Numbered from the stretch's first letter, positions 34,301 to 60,099 are shown. The stretch: 64,000 nt of DNA from Glandiceps talaboti (GCF_964340395.1 NC_135567.1:18282806-18346805), one strand, 5' to 3'. Made by a program: numbers and translations. Notes: generated by a model not told the origin, from the sequence alone.

Positions 34301-36911
34301 GGAAATATCATAGTAGCAAAATTGCAGTCTTTTGTCAGCGCTTGATAAAAATTCGGTTTTATGTGTCATAGAATGTTCAACAGTGTATGCGACTCAAATT
34401 TCTGGCCCGCCATTTTTATTTCTTATATAAATCACTTTTAAAACGAAACTACAGGAAAATGTGTATATACGTTCAAATTCTGACTAACGTGACCTGTAAA
34501 ATAGCTAAAACTTCACAGAAAATGAAACTCACTTCAAGCAAATAAGTGGCGAAATGTAAAAGTGAAAATATCGTTCACGGAAAGAAGCGGGAAAATGCAT
34601 TTTACAGAATGGTGAAATGTTCAACTGGATTTGACAAGGCCACAGAATTTATAGGGTGTCGTCAAAAACCTGAGACTAAAACGGCCACAGCTTGAACAAT
34701 TGAGATTGAATCCTTGTCGAAAAGAGCTACAAAGTCGCAGTAAATCTCAAAATGACTGAATGCATAGAAAGGCTAGACACTGGGCATTAGCAGGATTTTT
34801 TAATGTCCGTCTGAGTCAAACAATTGAGTCGTAAAAGTGCCGTTTTGACTAGTTTTATTACAGGCCTTATTCGACCAACCGATGACTATTTCAGAAAGTG
34901 AACTCCCTACCTTGAGATTTAGAGTCATGGGGTGTTATGCTAACCCGTTATGTTGTCATTGTAGATATTGACAACGAAGCAATAATATCTAAGTTTATTA
35001 AATATTAATACATGAATTATATACGACCATATAAACCATTCTTAAAATCTGGAAATTACCCTTTTTTCTAAATCCATGAGGTCTATCATGAGAGCTCAGG
35101 TGGTACACTAGATCAGAAATTGAAAATCTGCATTGAGGTTTCAGATCTGAATGTGTTCTGGGGTTTGAGAGTAGAGCCGACTTGGATTTTATGATGTGAC
35201 CCTTTCTGAGAGTTTCGCCATACTTGTATACGAGGTGTTGCTTTCTAAAAATAGAGATTTAGACATCTGTCTGGGTGTTTGAAAATATGGTGGAATATGG
35301 TCAAATCTGGGGTAAAGTGGAAATCGAATATTGCAGACGAGATTGAAAAGTTCTGTTGTTATTATAGTCATGTTGGTGAAAGATTCTGTCATAAGCCATT
35401 ATTAGCACGTCAGTATGGAATCATTCGAGTGTCTTATATAAACATAGTCTCTGCCAAAGGTATGTTCAAAGAAGTTCATTTTAGGACGAGAAGTGTCTAA
35501 TTTTGACAACATACCGCCCACACTTGTCACTACTAGTGATATCGATAAAGACTGTACAAAACACATGTTGTGTGTATTATTCGTTTTGAGTCAAGAACAT
35601 TCTTCATCATGTGTTCTCCCCTTCTTCATCAACCAAGATATGAAAGGGGGGGCAAAATTAGTAACATTCAATAAAGAGGAGGGTGTCAGAATCAGGTTAT
35701 AACCCTTCAGAAATGCAAAGTTCAAAACTAGCAAGTTGTTGTAAATATTTACAATTCAAATCATTTTTAGATATTACTTAGAACACAGATTCACACATTA
35801 GGCGTTAACGAGGATTTGCTCTAACTTTACAGAATTATTAATAAGAAGTTATAAAAGTGTTCAATTTTAAGTCCATAGAAAAAGGGCGGGAAAGAAAATT
35901 TACCAAACATGTCTGTTGTCTGTTAAAACAACAAACTGTCTAGAATATTGTTTCAGTTCGAATTTTTCTCTCAATTTAGACAGGCAGACGAGAAGTGTTC
36001 ATACAATGTGTTATAGAAATGGTAGAATTTTTATTTGTTGTTAGAACTTTCAGTTTTTGTTTTTGTTTTGGAATTAGAACAAGAATATATACACGAAATT
36101 AAGAAATAAGAGTGTCGTCTGCTAAAATAACATTCTGCCGGGATCTATTAAAATTTGTAAATTTTAACAAATGTTGTCTTGAAAATTTAAGAAAATAGGA
36201 GAGATTGTATCTGAAAACTGATTTTGCTTTTAATATTTTGAGTGTCCTGATACTTTCTGGAATATCACTTTTTTTTTTAAAAAAATCATCGACAATAATC
36301 TTAATAATGACTTAATTTGTGTTAAGAATTTTATGTTCCTTGTTCGAGCATCAAAATATTCAGTAAACTGAACCAGTTCTCAGATTCAATACATCAAATA
36401 CACTAACACTCACAACAGGAAAAAGCTCACCAAAATATGAACCAAGAACTCATGGAAATAATCTACATTTTTTTATTGGTTATAACAAATTAAAATATAC
36501 ATTGATTCAAATCTGAAAAGTAAGAGTTACATATATTTCAAAAACGAGTACGACAGTAACAGCATATCGAGGCTAGCTCAAAGTAGCCGAAGAAAGCGAT
36601 ATGTTCTGCTCGGTCGAATTCGGCCTGCACTGGAAATCCCTAACCCTATTTTATCGTTGTATGACCTACACACAGCTGGGAGGCATCACATTTACATTTT
36701 TTTTAGTTTCGCTTTGAAGTCGACCACAGCGTCCTCCTTTTTATCCGTCAGAAATTAAGATTGAAATATGGATGAACATGACAATGCCATTGGGAAGTAT
36801 GAGTTGAAATGTAATACAGTGGTGCCCGAGAACAACCTGGCATACACGCCATTTTGATAAACTGTACAGCATAGCGGATTATTGTATCCAATGTTGCATA
36901 TCTCCCGCCAA
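31320..36911. other. Gene-free interval between repeats and mir-10
   Basis: Mostly unique DNA without a supported gene. It contains a small GTTA repeat (33914-33947). CAGACGA heptamers occur at 33045, 35334, 35985 and 36115, and a GGCGGGAA at about 35885. ORFs of 60-86 codons have no recognisable domain. Confidence 0.45.
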
Positions 36912-36979
36912 CTTATCACCCCCAGAAACGAATTCGTGTCTTCACTTGATATCACAAATTCGGATCTACAGGGTATAAG
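36912..36979 (-). ncRNA. mir-10: mir-10 microRNA precursor hairpin
   Basis: On the minus strand, positions 36975-36953 read TACCCTGTAGATCCGAATTT then GTG, identical over 23 nt to the canonical miR-10a-5p guide. The opposite arm (about 36938-36919) reads CACGAATTCGTTTCTGGGGG, matching the usual miR-10 3p arm. It pairs with the guide through CCC/GGG, CGAATT/AATTCG and GTG/CAC. A further CTTAT/ATAAG pair closes the base (36979-36975 with 36916-36912). The loop is about 14 nt. miR-10 represses Hox and other transcripts post-transcriptionally. It lies on the Hox4 strand, about 19.5 kb upstream, the position expected between Hox4 and Hox5. Confidence 0.97.
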
Positions 36980-39900
36980 TGAACGGAGAAGCTGTAGATA
37001 TTCTTAAATCCGCCAAAATCCAACCAGTCAGCCTGTTTGAAATATGTTTCCTCTTCCGACCTTTAGGCCCCGCGAGACAAAAGACTAACACAAAATTCTA
37101 CGCATCTAATTTTAGCTCATAGGTTTTGAAGTGTCGTCCTAAATTTCGTCTGAGAGTTTGTTTCGCTGTATACTGTCAAACACAGTTGAATTTAGGAGCG
37201 ACGGGACATACCTAATTACAACCATATTACTCACAGACCTGGCGGAGTATGTATTCCCACTGAATTTCGGCCGTCAGATGCATCGAAATATGCAGCCGGT
37301 TTTTGCTAACGCTGGTATAGGAGATTCCCATTTGTACGTGTAGTTTGCCTCGGTAAATATTTGTACATTGGCGAACTAATAATTCATCGCGGAGTTCGAA
37401 ATTAACTCTCGGTTCTGTTAACCACCGTAATCGCCCTCGGTCAAACAGGAAGCGAGGTGAGAAAGCGGGAATATAGTATTCTAAATATTCACTGTCAGAT
37501 TCAACTATTTAATAATAACTTTCCCTCAAAAAAAAAATAATCACATGGTTACCGTTTCCTATTTGCGTATACCTTCGCGAGTGTGTCCTTGTATAGAATT
37601 TTGGAATTTAAGACCGTTTATTTCTTAGGGCAGTCCTATTTCTTGTTTGCAGACTACAACAAGATTTCCCGCCTTCTAGTTAGAGCCGATTTCCAGACCG
37701 CCATCTTGTTTTTGACTTTCCGAAAGCTATTAATCCAATTCTTTCTATCTTTCAGATTCAAAACTGAACGTAATCTTACTGGAAATACAAAATCGGCAGA
37801 AATTTAAGATTGTCGGATGGTCAAAACGTAAAACTCGCCAAAATGGACTTGGAAGAAACTGACCGCGAATTTTATCTCTCAACATATTCACTAAATGACC
37901 TCGACCTCAAAGAGGTACACATAGATGAAGATTACGAACAATGCAGTAGGACCGAATTTTCTGTGATTTTTTGCTTGAAGAAAAATGTTTTCGTTTCAAT
38001 TTAGTAGTTTTCAATTAAAACGTACTGAAAATATGCAAATATTTCGCTTATTCGAGTATTAGTTTCTGTGTGATATCAAAAATCAACTACGTGTACTTGA
38101 AAAAATGGTGGTCAAGATTTAGATACAATTTTACCTCTGTAGAATAAGAGAAAACGAATTTGAACGAATTTTGACTGGAAATAAAGAATTTCTTATTATT
38201 GTGCGACGACACACAAAGTAGTGAACTAATTTGGTTTGGTTACACTTTGAAACGGTCAAACTCTTGCTCTGTACGTCATACACGCATTTTCTCTGACCTA
38301 AAAATATCGAACGAAGAACGCTGTCTTATTTCCCCCATCTCTCAGACTACCACATATCCATACGGTGATTATTCGAAATCCCTAACCCTGAATTGGTAAT
38401 AACGTTTTAAGATATACAGAAATGATCTCTAAAAGTATAAAAATGCTGAGATCTGTCCCTGGAATTTATCCCAAAATGGTACAAATTGTAAAAAAAAAAT
38501 GATTCACGTCGAGGCATGAAATAATACAGGGTGCGGCTCTTTTTTCATGCCTGAAACGGCGCCCTCTGATTCCAACGAATTCTGGAGTCTTGGAAGAAGT
38601 TGACACTCAATGAGTAATTTGAAATTATTCAAACAATATGCTGTTTTCTTATACCTAACTTCTTGAGGGGTACTTCGCGCCTGGTTGCTTCTACAATGAC
38701 GGCAAATTTATGAACGAAATGACAGCGGTGAAACTACAACAATGAATTTTACCATGTGGCAGACAGTTCAATTCTGACACTTCAATCTGCTGATCAGTCC
38801 TCCTTTCTCCTTAAGCAATAATATAGCACATGTTGAAAAACAACATTTTTCGTCGTCTGCATATTTTCTTCTACAACCAGCGCACATATCCAATCCGTGA
38901 AGACGTCCCAGACATCGGCGTTGATTCGAAAACTTCCACCTTGCAGTCCGAGAGAGCACACCTGTACTGGCCACTCCACGGACTCAACTGCATACCAATC
39001 CTCAAACGCGAGCATAAATAACTCGACAACGCGACCTTTGTGCCTAAAAACATGCCCCTTTTTGGTTTATAAATTACCCCACAGTTTAGTGCAAACCCTA
39101 AAAATGATTGCTATAGTTATAAATTGTAGTAGTATCGACCTAAGTACACAATCAGCATAGCGGATAAAGGGTAAGCCATAGCCCGGTATTAGCAATGTAC
39201 TGCTACTATAATATAATATATGGTACGCCAACTCGCCCTATAAATATTTCTAACAAAGGCAGCAATGAATAAAAATCGACCTAAAATGTCTTATCGGGAA
39301 ATCCAGACGTGATAATATGTGTCTGTGATAAAAATGCTACTTGGAACTAGAATTCTGTTGACTTAGTATATATATTTTACGTTATATCAAACATGTAGTC
39401 TTTCAAGGTAGAATTTTATAGCACAAATCCAGAGTTGGATTTATGTTAACTTTTGGTTATCATATCTTGTTTGGTTATGGATGTGTAGAAGTTAATGTGT
39501 AAATTAACAATTAACCTCCAGTATTAATTAATTTAGGTGTAAGTTCCAAACACGCTAATAGCTATTTTAGTCAAAAATTAGTCAGTAGCTGGAGACTGGT
39601 ACAGCCAGTCATGGGGTGAAATGAACATGTACATATATCGGTTACTTAGCAACAGGGCATTTGAACTAGTCTTCTTATCGTGTATGGCTAATCGATAGCT
39701 TGTGCTATTCCACTCAACTCTCGAATGACCTCAAACATACACACATCACATAAAACCACAATTCCTGACAATTTTATGACTGACTGTTTGAGAAGGGTTA
39801 AAATGTAAGGAACGGGTACCAATAAAATGTTGATGTTTTTAGAACGTGTCTGGACACCTTGGAAACCGATATTTAGGGGGGGGGGTTAAAAAACGGAGGG

Positions 39901-42754
39901 AAAAACTGGTGACCTCTCCTCACCAATTGATATCATGAACCCTAACTGTAAGTATGTTCGAAGGGCATAGGCGATGTTATGTGGTTAGCGGTTTACAAAA
40001 TATCATATGTTAAAAGTTAAAGACCCTATTATGGCCAAAAATAACCTATATCATATACCGAAGGGATGTCTCTATACTTGAACAATCTTTGTACCACTGA
40101 GGCACCAAAATTTCCTTATCAATCCCCTTCCTTAGTGCAACAACCTGTGTACAAATCTGATAATAACCTTTTTGACGAAAAAGGGGCATCCCACCGATAA
40201 ATCAGAAATTTTTACATTTCTGTAATCACATGACTTATTCAGTCGCCAACTTGTTACCTCGCTTTTTGTTATTTCGTTAATCTAATCTCGATGAAGGTCG
40301 GGTTAAATTTTGTCCAGTTCTTGTTTGCCTTCCTAGGTACATTCAAATAAATAACAAATTTGACAGAGACTTCTCCTATGATAAAAATCTCTGAGCATTC
40401 ATTTAAAGTCATTTTGTCAGTCGTGGCGGTTTGGAATCGGATTAGCCAAGCACGTTCTGGAAGTTTTGGTGGCAACGGACACTAAAACGGTGAGTTTTTA
40501 TACTTAGAACCAACTTCCTGTGTTTCCATATAAGCAACAAGTTTCCCGCCGCCATTTCTGTGTCGTCAAAGTGCACGTACGTCAAATTCTAAAGCTTTCT
40601 TTTTATTCTGGTCACTCGTTTCAGACTCGGCTGCTAAAATGTAGTTCGACACGGGAGGGCAGTCGCGTCATCCTCGGGAATATCTCTAATTGTGAGAATG
40701 ATAATTCCCGCCAAATCCAAAATGACGCGTTTTTTTTTTTTAATCTTTACTTTTAAGCGAAATTCTGTGTGCGTTTTGGACCCAGATCATACGATACTTG
40801 TGTAAGTGCTTATGCTGTAAATATCTTTGCCAACTTAGAACGATTTAAGAGCCCCCGATAATCATAAAATTTGAAATTTATAACAAGTTTCGTGAACTAG
40901 AAATTCTCCGAAATGTCGAATTTACGTTGTCAGTTGCAAAATCATGCTTGTATCGCTCAAGGACAGAAAATCTGGAAGCTCGTAAACAACAGCCTTGAAC
41001 GGTTGCAGTGGCCATTTTATCAGATACGAGAAACAGTCCACTAACGGGTCATCTGTTGACATCCACAAACGACCATTTCTTTCATAGCGTACTGTTTCCC
41101 GCCTATGATTATTATCAAAAGTTAACCTTGAAAATATCCTTCGAATATATTATTAGATTATGTTACTCTAAATATATGATTTAGAACAACAACAACAACA
41201 TACCAAACTGTCTATCAAATTCAGTAGATTTAATTAAAACAACATTGGTTACATAGCAACAATACCATACATGTTTACGTCATTCGATTAGCTGACCAGG
41301 AATTGTAATATCTCTCGATACAAAATCAATGAAAATGATAAAAATTCCCCTTTAGAAAATAACACACTTCCCCGTCAACAATAGCAACAATTTTGTACTG
41401 TATTTGAGTTTTTTCATTTATATTGTGACAAATAATAATGCTTTGTTTACTGTTACACTACCATGACCTATGTGAAGAGAATTTAGAAAGAATACCCAGT
41501 AAAATCTGAGTTTTTATATTTGTAAATAGAGTCAAACTGGATAAAGAAAGGTCAGATAAATACACAACTAGTAGAATGACTTGTAGGTTCTTGTATTTTT
41601 TTCAAAAATCAAAATTATGGATTTTATCTATATTTATAAATGAACGTTTATATAAATCAGAGTTATGTTACAGCAATTCTGTTCATTTCAAACCAAAATC
41701 AAATATACATTTTTTTTAAATACGGTAAAATGCAACTGAAGAAGCGCTTCTTTTGGTAGTATAGTTGAACTTCAGTTTTTTTTTGGAATTTTGATTATAT
41801 TGATATAATTAATATTGTAAGCTGATAATAACCAAATTAAATATACTTCTATCAAAATACTTTTTTATAAGAAAGTATTGATTTATTTTGGTGTAAAACA
41901 TTTGATGTATTTTGGGTAGGCGAGCTACATTGTATGCACACAGAAACAACAGTAATTAAACTTATTTTGGATTCAGAAATGTGATGATACTGTCGGTCGG
42001 AGAACTGATATCGGTAATTCACGAGTAAGGTCGCTGTGCAAATTACTGGACAAAGGGCATTGACTGATATCACACATACCCTTGGTATAAATGACCTGTG
42101 GAAACTCACACTGCACTCTGTCGATGGCGACCGAAATATTACAGGCACTTGTGAACTGTGTAACGATTTAAAAACAACTTATTAATTAACTGATAATATA
42201 AACAACGCAATTAAAACAATCAGACATTCATCACCTTTCTGACGAGTGACATGTCGGTCAGTCGGCTGCTAACCGCGACCTTAGTGGGCGGCCATTTTTG
42301 TCTAAAAATCATCATCTGCCAAATTAAACACATTAAGTACAAACTACGGCATAAAGTATGTGAACACTGTCAGTGCCGTAAACAGGTGACACTGTCGCAA
42401 AGGTAAGCTTCCATTTTTACGAATGATGATTTAGCATCTTGCAGGAAATAACCGGATATGACGTTTAACTCTTAAACATGTGTGTTTTGGACAATTTGAC
42501 AAAATGATGAGTGATTTCCATGACTTGTTCATCGATACTTTGAGTTATAACGAACATTTGAACATCAAAAACATGTAGAAATTTACATAAAATGGATAAT
42601 TATTGTACAAATATAATAAAATAAATAACAAAATATAAAAGCGTTAGTTGCCACTGTATGTTAATCAAAGCTGGGTTTTTGGTAACTCTACGTAGACAAA
42701 CTGATGTCATATCATTTCAAGATAATCAGAGTTCACTTCGTGTGACTTGAGTAT
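36980..42754. other. Gene-free interval upstream of mir-10
   Basis: No supported gene. TTCCCGCC occurs near 37669, 40543, 40705 and 41097, and CAGACGA-type heptamers at 37146 and 38853. A G-run lies at about 39877-39885 and a short (AAC)n near 41190. ORFs overlapping on both strands around 38770-39160 are unsupported. The primary transcript start of mir-10 would lie in or beyond this interval, but no promoter is evident. Confidence 0.45.
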
Positions 42755-46001
<3,247 letters not shown>

Positions 46002-46238
46002 GCGCGAAAATTCTGGTACGGTTGATTGTACGCAGACGACAAAACTCAGCATTTACAACATAACACGCCGACATTTGTAATGCACAAATTCTCTTACAGT
46101 TGAGAAAAGTGTACGCAGACGACAAAATTCAGCACTTAAAAAGCACACATTGCAACATATTTTGATATTTTTAAGCGCGAAAATTCTCTGACAATTGAGA
46201 AAATTTACGCAGGCGACAAAATTCGGCACTTCAGAAAC
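46002..46238. repeat. Tandem repeat of three ~65-93 bp units with GCGCGAAAATTCT and CGCAGACGACAAAA
   Basis: Units start at about 46002, 46082 and 46175. Each begins GCGCGAAAATTCT (second copy GCACAAATTCT), followed by a GGTTGATTG or CARTTGAGAAAA stretch, then TACGCAGACGACAAAAYTC and AGCACTT. The third reads CGCAGGCGACAAAATTC. This is a second independent example of an E2F-like string paired with the CAGACGA motif. Confidence 0.75.
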
Positions 46239-46714
46239 TATTAAGCTTGAATACCGTGTAACTACATATGAACATTATTGTGGTATTTGATTGATTGTCG
46301 CCAACCAAACAGCTGTTTATTTGTTTTTCGAATTTGCTCCTTTCAAATTGGTTGCATTATTGGAGTAATATTCTAAAATATAATTTGACAATACGTCCAT
46401 TTCTTTTGTTCAAATAACTCACTTTGTGGATTGAGCAACAAAAAACAACGTATAACAAGTTTGTTGACTATTTGGCTAAATAAAAAATAGAGTTTCCGAT
46501 AACTCGACCAACCCTAGTTTAAGCCGCCAATCCTAAACAATTTGGACATGTAGAAAAATAAAATTACGACAGTGTTTTCTATTTCCCTGTAAATTTTCAT
46601 GCCAAAGTCTGTTTTGTTACTTTTTAAATTCACATCCAGAGAGAAACAATGTCATTTCAGCGTATAACAGCACAGTCTGTATACTGTGTTTGTCTACTTC
46701 TGAATCACATAATT

Positions 46715-46975
46715 CACTATACGAAAAGTCACACTTACCCTCCTTTACCCAACCTTTACCCTACTTGTCACCCACCCAACCACTGCATCATCTCTGTCAA
46801 GGGGTAGTACGAGACGCAGTACCACTGTTGACTGCCTACAACCCAGGGGAAAGATCACCGATGGTAAATTAAGTCAAAGGTGTCACTTCGTCTCATACTC
46901 ACCACATTTACACATCCTCTGCTAAAGATTTACCCCGGTGGAAAGACACAGTCAAATATGACTTTTCGTATAGTG
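46715..46975 (+). mobile_element. CACTA-ended MITE-like element, copy 1 (intact)
   Basis: 261 bp bounded by perfect 17 bp terminal inverted repeats, CACTATACGAAAAGTCA (46715-46731) and its complement (46959-46975), and flanked by AATT on both sides. The core includes GGGGTAGTACGAGACGCAGT, GATCACCGATGGTAAATTA and ACTTCGTCTCATACTCACCA. No ORF resembles a transposase, so it is non-autonomous. The CACTA termini recall the EnSpm/CACTA superfamily, but target-site length does not confirm this. Confidence 0.75.
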
Positions 46976-54564
<7,589 letters not shown>

Positions 54565-54869
54565 GGCTGTCTCTGTACAGAGAGTGTATCAACTTGATAC
54601 TGTACTCTAACATCCCTAACCCTAAAGTCACTGTCTTCTTTATTTGATCTCTGCAGTTCATAAACAAGCTAGCTATGGTACACAGCATATACATTGGAAC
54701 TTGTGTTATTCAGGCTTGCTTTGTCGCTTGTTTTCCATTTAATGTCTCTCAACATGCCTGTCTGTGTCATCATCGATCCATGTTTCTTTTGCCTACACGT
54801 CTTTCTGTCTAACCAGCTCTCTTCCTCTTAGTGTGCCTCTGATTCCATTTGTTTGTCACTGTTTGACTT

Positions 54870-55058
54870 TGTCTAAAGATGTCTGTTTGTATGTCTCTCT
54901 CTCTCCCCGTCTCTGTCCCTCTGTCTCTCTGTCTCTCTATCTATCTCTCTGTCTCTCTGTCTCTGTCTGTCTCTCTGTCTCTGTCTCCCTGTCTCTCTTT
55001 CTGTCTCTCTGTCACTCTATCTCTATCTCTCTCTGTCTCTCTGTCTCTCTCTCTCACC
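54870..55058. repeat. Degenerate (CTCTGT)n/(CT)n tract
   Basis: A polypyrimidine-rich mix of CTGTCTCT units with ATCTAT and CCTGT variants. The serine/leucine/valine ORFs across it are translations of the repeat. Confidence 0.85.
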
Positions 55059-55759
55059 TCCATTTTTGGTGCTTTGGAACGTTCAAAAATATCTCTTTAT
55101 GCATACTTTGATATGTACAAAGGTTAATTGTTACAATCTGACAGCAAAAATAATAAAATAAATGGTTGATGGACAAATATGATGAAAGTGAAGATATCTC
55201 TATCTTTCATCTGTTCTCATGAATTGCTTTGATAATATCAATCAAATAAGATAATGATATTTAATCTGAACTGAAATAGATTATTCTTTGGAAAGATTTT
55301 TCATTCCTTGTAAAAATGATTATCGGTTTTGTTTAGTTTTCTGTTGAAAATAAAGTTGTAATGTACTCAAATTAAAAAGAAACCTATACAGTTTTGTTAA
55401 ATAGCTTCCATGACACCTTGTTCAATATTAAACCGGTGGATAATGGCGACCAGTTATCTTTCATTTTGACCAAAACATGATGAGACTTTGATTGACAGAA
55501 GTCGATCACCTCCAAATGACGTCACCTCTTCTGAATTCGCTGTACGTATAAAATTAGTGAGAATGCACTGGTAGAATTTTGTCAACTGTGTAGATTTTTA
55601 ATCAAAATACTTTCTGTGTACACATCTCACCATTCCTTTTGAAGTTTGATTAAAATATATGTTTGAATTTAGCAGATAAATCACTTTTAAAAATCATATT
55701 AGAATTGTTTTCTATATGACGAGCAGCTTTTAGTGTTCTAGTTATTAAAGAATAAATTA

Positions 55760-55990
55760 TTGAGTTCTACATACATATTTTATATACATATTATATTCTA
55801 CACATGCTATATTTCTACATACATATTATATATATTTTATTTTATACTTATATACTTATATATATATCATATATATATATATATTATATATATTTTATTT
55901 TGTATGTATATACATATATATACATATTATATTTCTACATATATATTTATTTTATTTTATATATACATACATATATACATATATTATGCC
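55760..55990. repeat. AT-rich tandem tract (TACATATTATATTTCTACATA-like)
   Basis: Imperfect copies of TTCTACATACATATTATATA and TATTTTATTTTATA blocks interspersed with (TA)n. The isoleucine/tyrosine-rich ORFs here are artefacts. Confidence 0.75.
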
Positions 55991-56499
55991 AATTGTGTTA
56001 TACTTTCTGTGAAATTAAGAGTTTTTCCTCTACTGAAATGGATAACATTGAAATGTGAAATAAGTACAAGACTAACTTCATATTCTATTTTGTTGTCTTG
56101 AAATATGCATATTCGACGTCTTGTATCATTAATATCATTACTTAAGAAAAAATGGACTTTTATGTGTAAGATTTCAGAATATTTGTCCCAATATGTATTT
56201 TTTGTACAATCTGATCAAATGAATTACATGGGATTGTAGTAAAGATGCAACTTCGAAGCTAGTTCTTGTTTTATCTTATTTTATACAAACCTACCAATTC
56301 TTTCAAAGTGTATCTCGCTGTACAACAACTGGTACTCGTTTAAAGCATATCATAAATTTATTGCCAGAAATTAAAGGTTTACAAAATACTCTAATCTTAT
56401 CTACAAATGTACAAATATATCAAAATTAACAAGTCAAATGTGCCATAAAATAGAATAATGTAGAGAATTACAAACAAATTTCTGGCTATGCCCACAAAA

Positions 56500-56765
56500 A
56501 TAGTTCTTAGAAACTAATCGAGTTCGCTCGTGGCTCCAAAGAAGAACTCAATGTAATTATGCGGTGCGTTGTGTCAGACTGACAGCTTTTATTCTAATTC
56601 TCTAGTTAGACTGATATTTGTTTATCTTACAAAAGTACAAATATGACATTAGGGTTAGGGATATTGGAACACAGAATCATGGTAATATAATTATTTTATC
56701 TAGCGTTAACTTACTATCACACTGAAGGTTGGACTCGTGTTTTTCAGATGGACACATATATATAT
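56500..56765. repeat. Diverged duplicated segment, copy 1
   Basis: Shares landmarks in order with 57040-57370: AATAGTTCTTAG/AATAGCTTTTCG, TCGAG-T-G-TCG/TGGCTCCA, GACATTAGGGTTAGGGATAT/GACATTATGGTTAGACATGT, TTGGAACACA-AATCATG, TTTCACACT-AAGGTTGG and CTCGTGTTTTTCAG. The two are about 0.55-0.6 kb apart in the same orientation. Identity is low to moderate. Confidence 0.5.
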
Positions 56766-56780
56766 ATATATATGTATATA
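56755..56780. repeat. Short (TA)n tract
   Basis: TA dinucleotides with one TG interruption. Confidence 0.85.
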
Positions 56781-56841
56781 AACTATTACGCTCTGCCACT
56801 GCGGTATAGAGCACTGTCTTAGCAGATTGATACTCACCGAG

Positions 56842-56842
<1 letters not shown>

Positions 56843-56916
<74 letters not shown>
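56843..56916. repeat. (TA)n microsatellite
   Basis: 37 uninterrupted TA units, followed by a small GTAT/GTTA tract at about 56935-56963. Confidence 0.97.
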
Positions 56917-56921
<5 letters not shown>

Positions 56922-57039
56922 CATGTATCTATTTATGTATGTATGTATTTAGTTAGTTAGTTATTGCCAGTTTCAAAGTCAAAACCTACATGTCAATAGT
57001 AGCAAAATCATAGTATGCTATAATTATAAACAAAACAGA

Positions 57040-57370
57040 ATTGGCAATTTGGAGTCGGAAAAAATAGCTTTTCGTTAGTCGAGCTTGGCTCCATAAATAT
57101 ATATGTTATATTCAAGGACAACCAGAAGCGATATTTTTAACTTTGTGTTTTATTTTTATTGTTTTGCAATACGGTTTCAAAGTAGTTGCTAAATTCGGTC
57201 CTGTGATAAAAATATTACTAAAATACATCACAAACCCAAAAATAAGACATTATGGTTAGACATGTTGGAACACATAATCATGTTAAATCAAATATCGTGA
57301 GATGGTTTATCAAGTGCAAACCTCCTTTCACACTAAAGGTTGGGCCTCGTGCTTTTTTTCAGTTTGGTTG
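57040..57370. repeat. Diverged duplicated segment, copy 2
   Basis: Partner of 56500-56765; the two are separated by the TA arrays. Confidence 0.5.
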
Positions 57371-57580
57371 ATACCAGCATATATACAGCCCATAACTCCA
57401 AACTAAAACATTTTCTCTATGTACCACAGTCGTTTATAGCATCCATATCAAATTTAAAAGTATACTTTTTCATTTGATTATTGACCACATTAGAAAGGCT
57501 ACATGCTCTGGATTGTAAATAAACCAATTGAAAAAGAATATTTTTACACTTGATATGAATGCTATAACATATAGCATGAT

Positions 57581-57774
57581 GTGTAAATGTGGTGAGTATG
57601 AGACGAAGTGACACCTTTGACTTCATTTACCATCGGTGTTCTCTCACTTGGGGTTGTAGACAATCAAAAGTGGTACTGTGTCTCGTACTACCCCTGGACA
57701 GAGATTGTGGTTAGGTGAGTCACAGGTAGGGTAATGGTTGGGTAAAGGTGGGTAAACTGGACTTTCGTGTAGTG
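57581..57774 (-). mobile_element. CACTA-ended MITE-like element, copy 3 (truncated)
   Basis: On the minus strand it starts CACTACACGAAAGTCCAG (57774 downward). It carries the family core GGGGTAGTACGAGACACAGT and ACTTCGTCTCATACTCACCA, and ends at ACATTTACAC without the second terminal repeat. Compared with 46715-46975, it lacks the last ~65 bp. Confidence 0.65.
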
Positions 57775-58046
57775 TGAGTACAGCTAGACTGTGTACAAAT
57801 TGGAGTCTATGTGAAAGGGAAACATTGCAGCCAACCTTGTATGTTGTATTCCTAAAAACACAAAGCCAATCGGCAGCTTCAATCAAACATGGCTTATTCG
57901 TTTGATTCAGCATATCCGCACTGCAATGTACAATTGAAATGATTTTTATCAAGATGTATACTCTGTAATACATAATATTTCCGATACAAAGAAGGGTTGT
58001 TGTTTTTTGTTTCAATTGTAATATTTGGAAAGAAAATACTCAGTGT

Positions 58047-59742
<1,696 letters not shown>

Positions 59743-59834
<92 letters not shown>
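59743..59834. repeat. (CT)n microsatellite
   Basis: 46 uninterrupted CT units. Confidence 0.97.
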
Positions 59835-59837
<3 letters not shown>

Positions 59838-60099
59838 CTAACTGCATCTGTATGTCTTTCTTTCAGACCTATTGTCAAGGCCATATAATAATAAACAAAC
59901 ATACAAACAAAACACCGCCATCTTTATTATTTATTCTAAATTCAAACGTTGTTGTTTATGTTGGTACATTGTATAAACAATGCACGGTAGATATAATAAC
60001 GTGGTGCCAGCTAACAAAACTAGAATGTGTGTAGTGTAGTATTTAGTCATTTATGGACTATAGTGACGTCAGAAATAATATGCAAATTTCAAAATCTTT

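Noticed and set aside
40965-40985. GAAGCTCGT string resembling the start of miR-993, another mir-10 family member
   Set aside because: The match stops after nine bases and no complementary arm is present.
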